Positions 1-8,035 of a DNA stretch of 64,000 bases are shown here, piece by piece (positions within the stretch are counted from its first letter, which is position 1; every line of letters begins with the position of its first letter). The notes beneath the pieces were generated by a model. The model searched no databases and was not told the origin of the DNA. It saw only the letters and a list, made by a program, of their open reading frames with translations. Source of the DNA: Shinella zoogloeoides (lineage in GTDB: Bacteria; Pseudomonadota; Alphaproteobacteria; Rhizobiales; Rhizobiaceae); assembly GCF_033705735.1 (NCBI RefSeq), contig NZ_CP131130.1:1367001-1431000 (forward strand). The letters are read 5' to 3'. The position numbers and the translations under genes were made by a program.

Positions 1-1
1 G

Positions 2-247
2 CTCGCCGCCTGCATCATGACCTCGCGCGACCTCCTGACGGTTGAGGATATGGCGCGCATAGACATGCCGGCGCTGATCGGCGTCGGCACGAAGGACGAC
101 ATTGCCGGCGCGCCCGAGCCGCTCGCCGCGCTGATGCCGGATGCCCGCGCGCTCGACATTCCGGGCCGCGACCACATGCTCGCCGTCGGCGACAAGGTGT
201 TCAAGCGCGCCGTCCTCGATTTCTACGCGGAGATTGGCGGCCGCTGA
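2..247 (+). CDS. Alpha/beta hydrolase, C-terminal fragment (gene enters from before the window)
   Basis: The reading frame is open from base 2, so the gene begins upstream and only about 81 C-terminal residues are visible. They fit the end of an alpha/beta-hydrolase fold: a strand followed by GVGTKDDIAG, where the catalytic acid normally sits, then IPGRDHM, with the His in the place of the catalytic histidine, and a closing helix (FKRAVLDFY). The nucleophile elbow lies outside the window, so the catalytic type and substrate cannot be judged. An internal ATG at 17 is not a credible start because the frame continues upstream without a stop. It sits 90 bases ahead of cysE on the same strand. Confidence 0.7.
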   Translation, partial: LAACIMTSRDLLTVEDMARIDMPALIGVGTKDDIAGAPEPLAALMPDARALDIPGRDHMLAVGDKVFKRAVLDFYAEIGGR

Positions 248-337
248 GGCGGACGTTCACGACAACCTGCGGGCGGCCATTCCGCTTGGGCATGCTTTGC
301 ACTATATTCGGGCGGAACGACACCAAGGAGTGCGGCG

Positions 338-1171
338 ATGGTCGCGACGAACGAACTGAGGGCCGGCGAGAAGCTCAAGGCCATGGATCCGATCTGGGAC
401 AGCCTGCGCGAGGAAGCGCGCGTGGCCGCCCAGGCCGAGCCGCTGCTGGCGGCCTTCCTCTATTCGACGGTGCTCAACCACCGCTCGCTCGAGGAAAGCG
501 TGATCCACCGCGTCTGCGAGCGCCTCGACCATCCGGACCTCCAAGCGAACCTCCTGCACCAGATCTTCGACGAGATGCTCGAGGACTGGCCGGAATGGGG
601 CAGCATCCTGCGCGTCGACATCCAGGCCGTCTACGACCGCGACCCGGCCTGCCTGCGCTTCCTCGACGCGGTGCTCTACTTCAAGGGCTTCCACGCCATC
701 CAGACCCATCGCCTGGCGCACTGGCTGCATGAGAAGGGCCGGCGCGACCTTTCGCTCTATGTGCAGAGCCGGTCCTCCAGCGTCTTCCAGACGGACATCA
801 ACCCGGCCGCGCGCATCGGCAAGGGCTTCTTCCTCGACCATGCGACGGGCCTCGTCGTCGGCGAGACGGCGGTCATCGGCGATAACGTCTCGATCCTCCA
901 CAACGTCACGCTCGGCGGCACCGGCAAGGAGGGCGGCGACCGCCATCCGAAGATCGGCGACGGCGTGATGATCGGGGCGGGCGCGAAGATTCTCGGCAAT
1001 ATCCATATCGGCCGTTGCTCGCGCATCGCGGCCGGTTCCGTGGTGCTGAAGGCCGTGCCGCCGAAATCGACGGTCGCGGGCGTGCCGGCCAGGGTCATCG
1101 GCGAGGCTGGCTGCAACGAGCCGTCACGCGCCATGGACCAGCTCCTCGCCGCCTTCGACTACGATCTCTGA
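338..1171 (+). CDS. cysE: Serine O-acetyltransferase
   Basis: This 277-residue cytoplasmic enzyme acetylates serine with acetyl-CoA to O-acetylserine, the first step of cysteine synthesis. The N-terminal half is the helical SATase domain (about residues 15-140). The C-terminal half is a left-handed beta-helix of hexapeptide repeats, with DINPAARIG and GKGFFLDHATG carrying Asp153 and His168, matching the Asp143/His158 catalytic pair of the E. coli enzyme, and GGTGKEGGDRHPKIG forming the acetyl-CoA loop. The start is fixed by AAGGAG at 325-330, seven bases before ATG. In this family the C-terminus binds cysteine synthase; here it ends in an aspartate- and aromatic-rich tail (FDYDL) rather than the usual Ile. 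A CTATAT hexamer at 302-307 could be a -10 element, but no clear -35 is seen. Confidence 0.95.
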   Translation: MVATNELRAGEKLKAMDPIWDSLREEARVAAQAEPLLAAFLYSTVLNHRSLEESVIHRVCERLDHPDLQANLLHQIFDEMLEDWPEWGSILRVDIQAVYDRDPACLRFLDAVLYFKGFHAIQTHRLAHWLHEKGRRDLSLYVQSRSSSVFQTDINPAARIGKGFFLDHATGLVVGETAVIGDNVSILHNVTLGGTGKEGGDRHPKIGDGVMIGAGAKILGNIHIGRCSRIAAGSVVLKAVPPKSTVAGVPARVIGEAGCNEPSRAMDQLLAAFDYDL

Positions 1172-1310
1172 CCGGACCCGGATGCCCTGCGACGCGGTTT
1201 TCATCCGTGTTGCCTGAAGGCGGCAGGGCGGGAAAAGTCGCTTTCGTGGGTTTACAGGCCAGAGGGCAGGTGCGAGAAGCGCGGCAAATCAACCGTTACG
1301 GAGACATATC

Positions 1311-1514
1311 GTGAAGCCGGAAGAAATCAGGAAGCTCGAGGCCTACTTCAAGCGCAATCTCAACAAGGAGATCGTCGTGAAGGCCCGCCCGCGCAAGGAT
1401 GAATCCGCCGAAGTCTACCTCGCCGACGAATTCCTGGGCGTCATCTTCCGCGACGACGAGGACGGGGAACTGTCCTACAACTTCTCCATGGCGATCCTCG
1501 ACATCGACCTCTGA
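1311..1514 (+). CDS. DUF3126 family protein
   Basis: A small 67-residue acidic protein of a family found in Rhizobiales and relatives (DUF3126), with no established function. The GTG start at 1311 is supported by GGAG at 1300-1303, seven bases upstream. The sequence predicts a short N-terminal helix (KPEEIRKLEAYFKRNL) and then beta strands around EVYLADEFLGVIFRDDEDGELSYNFSM in two parts, so it looks like a compact single domain without membrane segment or signal peptide. It is followed within 30 bases by a strong intrinsic terminator, so it ends a transcription unit that may start at cysE or in the 139-base gap before it. Function is not inferred. Confidence 0.8.
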   Translation: MKPEEIRKLEAYFKRNLNKEIVVKARPRKDESAEVYLADEFLGVIFRDDEDGELSYNFSMAILDIDL

Positions 1515-1541
1515 TCCATCGGAAGTTTCGCAGTGACAAAG

Positions 1542-1570
1542 GCCCGGCTGCCCTTGGCGCCGGGCTTTTT
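1542..1570 (+). terminator. Rho-independent terminator after DUF3126 gene
   Basis: A perfect 7-bp stem, GCCCGGC (1542-1548) with GCCGGGC (1559-1565), and a 10-base loop are followed immediately by five T. It separates the cysE/DUF3126 unit from the phasin gene. Confidence 0.85.
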
Positions 1571-1596
1571 CGTTTGGGGCGCTGCCGGCCCATTTC

Positions 1597-1725
1597 ATGA
1601 TCGTTTTGCGACAAAATCGCCGTTTGCGAAGCGCAATGATCATACCTATCGCGCAACATCTTGCTTTGCTTATGGAATATTGCATTGCAGCATCGATATT
1701 GACTTTTTTGTGCGCTGCATATAGT
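1597..1725 (+). promoter_or_regulatory. Phasin promoter region with TGC-rich repeats
   Basis: A possible promoter is TTGACT (1699-1704) with TATAGT (1720-1725), spacer 15. Just upstream lies TTGCATTGCAGCA (1680-1692), a TGC/GCA cluster of the kind bound by PhaR/AniA-type regulators at phasin genes in other alphaproteobacteria. Farther up, ATGATC (1597-1602) and GATCAT, with nearby TTGCG/CGCAA elements, make an imperfect inverted arrangement. The sequence shows the repeats; assignment to PhaR is inference. Confidence 0.4.
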
Positions 1726-1761
1726 TTTCAGGCCACTCACCGGGATCCAAAGGAGACTTCG

Positions 1762-2115
1762 ATGTTCAATTTCGACGAGGCAAGCAAGAAGAACAAGGAA
1801 GCGGTTGACACGATCGTCAAGAGCTACACGACCGTTGCCAAGGGCATGCAGGCCATCGCAACCGAAACCGCGGACTATTCCAAGAAGTCCTTCGAGGACG
1901 GCCTCGCTCACTTCGAGAAGCTCAGCGGCGTCAAGAGCGTCGAAGCCGCTCTCGAACTGCAGACCGCCTTTGTGAAGTCCTCCTACGAAGGCTTCGTCGC
2001 CGAAGCCACCAAGCTCGGCGAAATGTATGCCGATCTCGCCAAGGGCGCCTACAAGCCCTACGAGGCGCCGGTTGCCAAGGCGACCGCCGCTGCCAAGGCC
2101 GCCGTCGCGGCCTGA
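1762..2115 (+). CDS. Phasin family protein (polyhydroxyalkanoate granule-associated)
   Basis: A 117-residue, almost wholly helical amphipathic protein: MFNFDEASKKNKEAVDT, then repeated helical segments and an Ala/Lys-rich C-terminus. This matches the alphaproteobacterial phasin family, which coats polyhydroxybutyrate granules and modulates their number and size. ATG at 1762 is chosen because AGGAG (1751-1755) sits six bases upstream; the frame is open to 1597, but the extra residues are not phasin-like. There is no signal peptide. TGC-rich repeats precede the promoter and a GC hairpin follows at 2151, so the gene is probably monocistronic. Length and composition suit the family, but sequence conservation among phasins is low. 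Confidence 0.85.
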   Translation: MFNFDEASKKNKEAVDTIVKSYTTVAKGMQAIATETADYSKKSFEDGLAHFEKLSGVKSVEAALELQTAFVKSSYEGFVAEATKLGEMYADLAKGAYKPYEAPVAKATAAAKAAVAA

Positions 2116-2150
2116 TCGACCGGTAAAGTCTTACGCGCATAGCGTTTATG

Positions 2151-2182
2151 GGCCGGCTGCGGGCAACCGCGGCCGGCCTTTC
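2151..2182 (+). terminator. Probable terminator after phasin gene
   Basis: GGCCGGC (2151-2157) pairs with GCCGGCC (2172-2178) and is followed by TTTCC. The U-tract is short, so termination may be partial. Confidence 0.5.
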
Positions 2183-2279
2183 CGCGTTCCGGGATTGCGC
2201 GAGGCTGACGCAGTGAAGCCAAATTTCGCTATTTCCTTCGGATGGCCGGCGATTATGATTGCAGTGCGAAGCAGGGGTC

Positions 2280-2307
2280 TTACAATCGTGTGTCGAGACA
2301 TTAGATA
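2280..2307 (+). promoter_or_regulatory. Candidate clpS-clpA promoter
   Basis: TTACAA (2280-2285) and TAGATA (2302-2307) are separated by 16 bases in an AT-richer stretch 70 bases before clpS. Assignment rests only on resemblance to a housekeeping promoter. Confidence 0.3.
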
Positions 2308-2376
2308 ACAGTTCCAGATGGCAGCCTCGGGCGAACGCACCGGAGCAAGCGACTGTAATCAAGGGAATGAACACGC

Positions 2377-2727
2377 ATGGAAGTGAGACGGGTTCGGATG
2401 CAGGATGGCGATGAGGGCGGCGACACTCCCGGTCGCAGCACCTCGGTCATTACCCGCACGAAGCCAAAGACCAAGAAGCCGAGCCTCTACCGCGTCCTGC
2501 TGCTGAACGATGATTATACTCCCATGGAGTTCGTGATCCACATTCTGGAGCGTTTCTTCCAGAAGGACCGGGAAGCGGCCACGCGGATCATGCTGCATGT
2601 GCACAATCACGGCGTAGGCGAGTGTGGCGTGTTCACCTACGAGGTTGCCGAAACCAAAGTGACACAGGTGATGGATTTCTCCCGCCAGCACCAGCACCCG
2701 CTGCAATGTGTCATGGAAAAGAAATGA
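2377..2727 (+). CDS. clpS: ATP-dependent Clp protease adaptor ClpS
   Basis: A 116-residue adaptor that binds N-degron substrates and delivers them to ClpA. After a variable N-terminal tail of about 35 residues, the core [17 protein letters not shown] is diagnostic. Asn44, Asp45 and Asp46 with His76 (HVHNHG) line the pocket that holds the N-terminal residue of a substrate, by comparison with E. coli Asn34/Asp35/Asp36/His66. The C-terminal [12 protein letters not shown] matches the ClpA-contacting face. ATG 2377 is preceded by AGGGA at 2362-2366 (spacing 10); the in-frame ATG at 2398 is an alternative. It ends nine bases before clpA, whose SD overlaps the clpS stop codon, so the two are translationally linked. 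Confidence 0.95.
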   Translation: MEVRRVRMQDGDEGGDTPGRSTSVITRTKPKTKKPSLYRVLLLNDDYTPMEFVIHILERFFQKDREAATRIMLHVHNHGVGECGVFTYEVAETKVTQVMDFSRQHQHPLQCVMEKK

Positions 2728-2736
2728 GGAACGAAC

Positions 2737-5244
2737 GTGCCAACATTTTCTGCCAGCCTTGAAAAGGCCCTCCATCAGGCACTGACCTACGCGAACGAGC
2801 GCCATCACGAATATGCGACGCTCGAACACCTTCTGCTCGCGCTGATCGACGACGCCGATGCGGCCGCCGTGATGGGCGCCTGCAACGTCAATCTCGATGT
2901 CCTGCGCAAGACCGTCACCGACTATGTCGACCATGACCTCGCAAACCTCGTGACGGGCTACGAGGAGGATTCCAAGCCGACCTCCGGCTTCCAGCGCGTC
3001 ATCCAGCGCGCGGTGATCCATGTCCAGTCGTCCGGCCGCGAGGAAGTGACCGGCGCCAATGTGCTCGTCGCGATCTTCGCCGAGCGCGAGAGCCATGCCG
3101 CCTATTTCCTGCAGGAGCAGGAGATGACGCGCTACGACGCCGTCAATTTCATCTCGCACGGCATCGGCAAGCGGCCCGGCTCCACCGAGCAGCGGACGGT
3201 CCGCGGCAGCGAGGAGGCCGACAGCGAGCCGAAGCAGCAGCGGGGTGGTAATGAGCAGGAGGAGTCCGCCAAGAAGCAGGACGCCCTCACGGCCTATTGC
3301 GTGAACCTCAACGAGAAGGCGAAGAACGGCAAGATCGACCCGCTGATCGGCCGTCATGCCGAGGTCAACCGCACGATCCAGGTGCTCTGCCGCCGCTCCA
3401 AGAACAACCCGCTCTATGTGGGCGATCCCGGCGTCGGCAAGACGGCCATCGCCGAGGGCCTCGCCAAGCGCATCGTCGAGGGCAAGGTGCCGGAAGCGCT
3501 GGCCGATGCCACGATCTTCTCGCTCGACATGGGCACGCTGCTTGCCGGCACGCGCTATCGCGGCGACTTCGAGGAGCGCCTGAAGCAGGTCGTCAAGGAA
3601 CTCGAAGAGTATCCGGGCGCCGTGCTGTTCATCGATGAGATTCATACCGTCATCGGCGCAGGGGCAACCTCCGGCGGTGCGATGGATGCGTCGAACCTCC
3701 TGAAGCCCGCGCTCTCCTCCGGCGCGATCCGCTGCATCGGCTCGACGACCTACAAGGAATACCGCCAGTTCTTCGAGAAGGACCGGGCGCTCGTCCGCCG
3801 CTTCCAGAAGATCGACGTGAACGAGCCGACCATCGACGACACGATCGAGATCATGAAGGGCCTCAAGCCCTATTTCGAGGAATATCACAAGCTTCGCTAT
3901 TCCAACGAGGCGATCAAGACGGCCGTCGAGCTTTCGGCGCGCTACATCAACGACCGCAAGCTGCCGGACAAGGCGATCGACGTGATCGACGAGACCGGCG
4001 CGGCCCAGATGCTGCTGCCCGCCGGAAAACGCCGCAAGCTGATCACCGAGAAGGAGATCGAGGCGACGATCGCCACCATGGCCCGCATTCCGCCGAAGAC
4101 CGTCTCGAAGGACGACGAGCAGGTGCTCGCCAATCTCGAGAAGGAGCTGCGCTCGGTCGTCTACGGCCAGGACCTCGCCATCGAGGCGTTGGCCTCGGCA
4201 ATCAAGCTGTCGCGTGCCGGCCTTCGCGAGCCGAACAAGCCGATCGGCTGCTACCTGTTCTCCGGCCCCACGGGCGTCGGCAAGACGGAAGTCGCCAAGC
4301 AGCTTGCAAGCTCGCTCGGCGTCGAGCTCCTGCGCTTCGACATGTCGGAATACATGGAGCGGCACACGGTCTCGCGCCTGCTCGGGGCACCTCCCGGCTA
4401 TGTCGGCTTCGACCAGGGCGGCCTTTTGACCGACGGCGTCGACCAGCATCCGCATTGCGTGCTGCTGCTCGACGAGATCGAGAAGGCGCATCCGGACCTC
4501 TACAACATCCTGTTGCAGGTCATGGACCACGGCTCTCTGACCGATCATAACGGCAAGAAGATCGACTTCCGCAACGTCATCCTGATCATGACGACCAATG
4601 CGGGCGCATCGGACATGGCCAAGGCCGCCATCGGCTTCGGCTCGTCCAAGCGCGAGGGCGAGGACATGGAGGCGATCAACCGCCTGTTCACGCCGGAATT
4701 CCGCAACCGCCTCGATGCGATCATCCCGTTCGGCTCGCTGCCGACGCCGGTCATCCATCAGGTCGTGCAGAAGTTCGTCATGCAACTGGAAACCCAGCTT
4801 GCCGAGCGCAACGTCACCTTCGACCTTCAGTCCGAGGCGATAGCCTGGCTGGCAGAGAAGGGTTACGACGAGAAGATGGGCGCTCGTCCGCTGGCTCGCG
4901 TCATCCAGGAGAACATCAAGAAGAAGCTCGCCGACGAAATCCTCTTCGGCAAGCTCAAGAAGGGCGGCGTCGTCCGCGTCTCGGTCGGTACCAAGGAAGA
5001 CGGCTCGAAGGGCCTGATCCTCGACGCCGTGCCGGAGACCGCGCCGATCAAGCCGAAGGCCGAGATCGAGGAGGCCGCAGCCAAGAAGGCGAAGCCGCGC
5101 AAGGCGAAGGAAACCGTCGCCGCCGAGGCAGCGCCGGCCAAAGCGCGGTCGCCGAAGAAGGCGACCGAGGCCAAGGCCACGGAGCCCAAGGACGAGCCGC
5201 CGCGCAAGTCCGGCACGGTTCCGAAGGTGCCGCGCAAGAAATAA
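2737..5244 (+). CDS. clpA: ATP-dependent Clp protease ATP-binding subunit ClpA
   Basis: An 835-residue AAA+ unfoldase that feeds substrates to ClpP. Order: Clp_N repeat domain (about 1-145), a charged linker, first AAA module with Walker A GDPGVGKT at 229-236 and FIDEIHT, second AAA module with Walker A GPTGVGKT at 510-517, then the D2 small domain. The GTG start is supported by GAGGA (2726-2730), six bases upstream and overlapping the clpS stop. The protein is about 75 residues longer than E. coli ClpA: the last 61 residues form a low-complexity tail with 14 Lys and 4 Arg plus Ala, Glu and Pro, reminiscent of histone-H1-like tails. A strong terminator follows. Confidence 0.96.
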   Translation: MPTFSASLEKALHQALTYANERHHEYATLEHLLLALIDDADAAAVMGACNVNLDVLRKTVTDYVDHDLANLVTGYEEDSKPTSGFQRVIQRAVIHVQSSGREEVTGANVLVAIFAERESHAAYFLQEQEMTRYDAVNFISHGIGKRPGSTEQRTVRGSEEADSEPKQQRGGNEQEESAKKQDALTAYCVNLNEKAKNGKIDPLIGRHAEVNRTIQVLCRRSKNNPLYVGDPGVGKTAIAEGLAKRIVEGKVPEALADATIFSLDMGTLLAGTRYRGDFEERLKQVVKELEEYPGAVLFIDEIHTVIGAGATSGGAMDASNLLKPALSSGAIRCIGSTTYKEYRQFFEKDRALVRRFQKIDVNEPTIDDTIEIMKGLKPYFEEYHKLRYSNEAIKTAVELSARYINDRKLPDKAIDVIDETGAAQMLLPAGKRRKLITEKEIEATIATMARIPPKTVSKDDEQVLANLEKELRSVVYGQDLAIEALASAIKLSRAGLREPNKPIGCYLFSGPTGVGKTEVAKQLASSLGVELLRFDMSEYMERHTVSRLLGAPPGYVGFDQGGLLTDGVDQHPHCVLLLDEIEKAHPDLYNILLQVMDHGSLTDHNGKKIDFRNVILIMTTNAGASDMAKAAIGFGSSKREGEDMEAINRLFTPEFRNRLDAIIPFGSLPTPVIHQVVQKFVMQLETQLAERNVTFDLQSEAIAWLAEKGYDEKMGARPLARVIQENIKKKLADEILFGKLKKGGVVRVSVGTKEDGSKGLILDAVPETAPIKPKAEIEEAAAKKAKPRKAKETVAAEAAPAKARSPKKATEAKATEPKDEPPRKSGTVPKVPRKK

Positions 5245-5264
5245 CGGCTTTACAAATCGTACCG

Positions 5265-5295
5265 GCCGGGCAGGAAACTGCCCGGCTTTCTTTTT
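5265..5295 (+). terminator. Rho-independent terminator after clpA
   Basis: A 9-bp perfect stem, GCCGGGCAG (5265-5273) with CTGCCCGGC (5278-5286), and a GAAA tetraloop are followed by TTTCTTTTT. This is a strong intrinsic terminator. Confidence 0.92.
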
Positions 5296-5311
5296 GCAGC
5301 AAGAGATTCGA

Positions 5312-6046
5312 ATGACCGCCGGGGCAGAACCTCAATCCCAGATGCACTGGTTTCTTCTCGGCATGCGCGGCCTTTTCAGCCTGCCGGCCATCATCCTGAT
5401 GCTCTCCTTCGTCGGCTTCGCCGCCTTCACGGCGGAGGCGAAGATCCCGGTCGGGCAGGTGATGTTCATGACGGGCATCATCTGGGCGCTGCCAGCCAAG
5501 GTCATCCTCGTCGGCTCGATGTTGTCGGGCGCGCATATCGCGACGGCCTTCATCGCCGTCACGCTCTCTTCCGTGCGGATGATGCCGATGGTGGCCTCGC
5601 TGGTGCCGGAGATCCGCACCAGTCGCACGCCGACCTGGCTTCTGCTGCTCGTTTCCCATTTCGTCGCCATCACGGCCTGGGTCTTTGCGATGGAAAGGGT
5701 GCGCGACGTGCCGCGCGCCGGCCGGCTCGCCTTCTTCGCCGGCTTCGGCATCACGCTGACCACCACCAATATCGTGCTCGTCGGCCTCGTCTATGGCGCC
5801 GTGTCGGAATTTCCTCCGCTCGTCTCCGGCTGCCTGTTCTTCCTGACGCCGGTCTATTTCCTCACCTCGATCTGGATTTCCGCACGCCATCGCGTGATCT
5901 ACTGGGCGCTCGGCATCGGTCTTGCGCTCGGCTGGCTCTTCGCGGTGATTGCGCCGGAATATGACATCCTGCTTGCCGGCATCGTGGGCGGCACGCTGGC
6001 ATGGTGGGGCGAGCGCATGTTGCGCCGGCGGGAGGCGGTCCGATGA
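5312..6046 (+). CDS. AzlC family branched-chain amino acid exporter, large subunit
   Basis: A 244-residue inner-membrane protein of the AzlC family, which with AzlD forms a two-component exporter for branched-chain or related amino acids. The N-terminal GMRGLFSLPAIILMLSFVG and the repeated hydrophobic segments (about 20-45, 55-85, 110-130, 145-175, 180-235) fit the family, as does the length. I start at ATG 5312, preceded by AAGAGA (5301-5306). A TTG at 5294 would add six residues but lies inside the U-tract of the clpA terminator. Its stop overlaps the ATG of the AzlD gene (ATGA), so the pair is co-translated. No regulator is adjacent and substrate specificity is unknown. Confidence 0.82.
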   Translation: MTAGAEPQSQMHWFLLGMRGLFSLPAIILMLSFVGFAAFTAEAKIPVGQVMFMTGIIWALPAKVILVGSMLSGAHIATAFIAVTLSSVRMMPMVASLVPEIRTSRTPTWLLLLVSHFVAITAWVFAMERVRDVPRAGRLAFFAGFGITLTTTNIVLVGLVYGAVSEFPPLVSGCLFFLTPVYFLTSIWISARHRVIYWALGIGLALGWLFAVIAPEYDILLAGIVGGTLAWWGERMLRRREAVR

Positions 6047-6387
6047 GTTTCGAGGGATATTGGCCCTATGTCTACATCGCCGTCGCCGGCTGGCTCGCGA
6101 CCGATTTCTGGCGCTGGGCCGGCGTTCTCGTCGGCAACCGCATCGACGAGCGTTCGGAGCTTTTGAACTGGGTGCGGGCGGTGGCGACGGCGCTGGTGGC
6201 GGCCGTCATCGCCAAGATGATCTTCTTTCCGACCGGCACGCTCACGAGCTCGCCGCTCTGGCTGCGGCTGGGCGCGGTGGCCTTCGGTGCGGCCGCATTT
6301 TTCTTCGGCGGCCGCTTCCGGCAGATCCTCGGCATCGCCGCGGCCATGGCCTTCCTGGCCGCGGGGCTCGCACTTCTCGGCGCCTGA
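6043..6387 (+). CDS. AzlD family small exporter subunit
   Basis: A 114-residue protein with about four hydrophobic segments, matching AzlD, the small partner of AzlC. The family pattern is visible in YVYIAVAGWLATDFWRWAG near the N-terminus and in NWVRAVATALVAAVIAK. ATG 6043 is chosen over the longer open frame to 6001 because GGAGG (6031-6035) lies seven bases before it and it overlaps the azlC stop as ATGA. Thirteen bases after its stop begins the 3' end of the convergent HIT gene; no clear terminator is visible between them. Confidence 0.8.
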   Translation: MSFEGYWPYVYIAVAGWLATDFWRWAGVLVGNRIDERSELLNWVRAVATALVAAVIAKMIFFPTGTLTSSPLWLRLGAVAFGAAAFFFGGRFRQILGIAAAMAFLAAGLALLGA

Positions 6388-6399
6388 CGGCGCGGACGG

Positions 6400-6822
6400 T
6401 CACGTCAGCGCGTTGCGCAGCTTTTCCGCATTGGCGGCCAGCACGCCCTGGTCTTCCATCGTGCCGGAATGGGGCTTGAGCGGCAGGCCCTCGATGCGCG
6501 GGATGACGTGGAAATGCAGGTGATAGACGGTCTGGCCGGCGGCCGGCTCGTTGAACTGGATGACCGTCACGCCATCCGCCTCGAATGCCTCCTTCGCGGC
6601 GACCGCCACCTTCTGCACCACCGGCATGAGGCGGGCGAGGGTCTGCGGGTCCGCATCGAGGATGTTGCGCGAAGGCGTCTTGGGGATGACGAGCGTGTGG
6701 CCGTTGGCCTGCGGCATGACATCCATGAAGGCGACGGCATTCTCGTCCTCATAGACGCGGTGCGAGGGAATCTCGCCGCGCAGGATCTTCGCGAAGATAT
6801 TGTTGGGGTCGTAGGCGGTCAT
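6400..6822 (-). CDS. HIT family protein (histidine triad nucleotide hydrolase)
   Basis: A 140-residue cytoplasmic protein of the HIT superfamily (HinT-like), which hydrolyses nucleoside phosphoramidates or dinucleotide compounds. The signature HLHFHV places the triad histidines at 101, 103 and 105. The N-terminal NIFAKILRGEIPSHRVYED and the FMDVMPQANGHTLVIPK stretch are typical of the bacterial HinT branch. GGGAG lies about six bases before the ATG. It is the last gene of a minus-strand series ridA, phosphodiesterase, acyltransferase, HIT, starting 18 bases after the acyltransferase stop. The physiological substrate is not known. Confidence 0.92.
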   Translation of the reverse strand: MTAYDPNNIFAKILRGEIPSHRVYEDENAVAFMDVMPQANGHTLVIPKTPSRNILDADPQTLARLMPVVQKVAVAAKEAFEADGVTVIQFNEPAAGQTVYHLHFHVIPRIEGLPLKPHSGTMEDQGVLAANAEKLRNALT

Positions 6823-6840
6823 GCTTGTCTCCCGGTCAGG

Positions 6841-8034
6841 TCAGTCGGTGTCGTCGTGGTTTTCGCCACGGCGGAAAGGGCCGTGTTCGGCAAGATAGTC
6901 GCCCATCATCTCGACATCTTGCCGCTCGCGTTCGAGATAGTCGGCAACGGCGCGGCGAAGGCCGGCATGAGCGATGTAATGGGCGGAATGGGTGGTGACG
7001 GGCAGGTAGCCGCGCGCCAGCTTGTGCTCACCCTGCGCCCCGGCCTCGACGCGCGTGAGCCGCTTCTCGATCGCGAAGTCGATGGCCTGGTGGTAGCAGA
7101 CCTCGAAATGCAGGAAGGGATGATCCTCGATGCAGCCCCAGTGGCGGCCGAAGAGCGTGTCGCCGCCGATGAAGTTGATCGCGCCGGCGATGTAGCGGCC
7201 CTCGCGCCGTGCCATGACGAGGAGGATGTCGTCCGCCATGCGCTCGCCGATCAGGCTGTAGAAGCGGCGGTTGAGATAGGGCCGGCCCCATTTGCGGCTG
7301 CCGGTGTCCATGTAGAAGGCGAAGAACTGGTCCCAGATATCTTCGGTCAGGTCGCTGCCGGTCAGCCAGTCGATCTCGATGCCGTGCTCCAGCGCCGCCC
7401 GGCGCTCCTTCTTCAGCGCCTTGCGCTTGCGGGAGGCGAGCGTTTCGAGGAAACCCTCATAGGCGCCGTAGCCGGCATTGATGAAATGGAACTGCTGGTC
7501 GGTGCGGTGCAAATAGCCCGCAGCCTCGAAGACCGGCATTTCCGTCTCCGGCACGAAGGTCGCGTGGGCGGAGGAGGCGCCGTGCCGCCGGGTCAGTTCC
7601 TTCAGGCCTTCGGCAAGTGCGGCCTGCGTTTCCACGACGGGTTCGCCCGTGCGGTGAAGCAGGCGAGGGCCGGTCGCAGGCGTGAAGGGTACGGACGCCT
7701 GGAGTTTCGGATAGTAGCGCCCGCCGGCGCGCTCGAAGGCGTCGGCCCAGCCGTGGTCGAAAACATATTCGCCCTGGCTGTGGCTCTTGAGATAGACGGG
7801 CAGGGCGCCGCGCAGCGCGCCGTCCTCGCCCTCCAGCAGCAGGTGCTGGCCGAGCCAGCCGGTCTCGGCGACGGCGCAGCCCGATTCTTCCAGTGAAGAC
7901 AGGAAGGCATGGCTGACGAAGGGATTGTAGGGTTCGCGCGCATCGCCCCTAGAGGCGCCGGCAAGGCGCCCCCAGTCCTCCGCCGGGATATCGGCGAAGC
8001 TCGTTTCGACACGGATGCGCACCGCCTCCGTCAT
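6841..8034 (-). CDS. FemAB-like GNAT family N-acyltransferase (COG3146 type)
   Basis: A 397-residue protein of the family described as predicted N-acyltransferase or peptidogalycan biosynthesis/recognition protein. Visible family traits are YVFDHGWADAFERAG and YYPKLQASVPFTPATGPRLL in the first half, then a basic SRKRKALKKERR patch, and FYMDTGSRKWGRPYLNRRFY leading to the second acyltransferase lobe with GRHWGCIEDHPFLHFEVCYY-like sequence. There is no signal peptide, so it should act in the cytoplasm. Substrate is not established for this branch. Its ATG follows the phosphodiesterase stop by one base and has no good SD, suggesting translational coupling within the four-gene operon. Confidence 0.8.
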   Translation of the reverse strand: MTEAVRIRVETSFADIPAEDWGRLAGASRGDAREPYNPFVSHAFLSSLEESGCAVAETGWLGQHLLLEGEDGALRGALPVYLKSHSQGEYVFDHGWADAFERAGGRYYPKLQASVPFTPATGPRLLHRTGEPVVETQAALAEGLKELTRRHGASSAHATFVPETEMPVFEAAGYLHRTDQQFHFINAGYGAYEGFLETLASRKRKALKKERRAALEHGIEIDWLTGSDLTEDIWDQFFAFYMDTGSRKWGRPYLNRRFYSLIGERMADDILLVMARREGRYIAGAINFIGGDTLFGRHWGCIEDHPFLHFEVCYHQAIDFAIEKRLTRVEAGAQGEHKLARGYLPVTTHSAHYIAHAGLRRAVADYLERERQDVEMMGDYLAEHGPFRRGENHDDTD

Positions 8035-8035
8035 G

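Noticed and set aside
2359..4785. 808-codon open frame on the minus strand
   Set aside because: It lies wholly antisense to clpS-clpA, translates to low-complexity Asp/Arg/Leu/Val-rich sequence typical of the reverse frame of GC-rich genes, and has no domain or SD.
5294..5311. TTG start for the AzlC gene
   Set aside because: The codon lies in the U-tract of the clpA terminator and lacks an SD; ATG 5312 has one.
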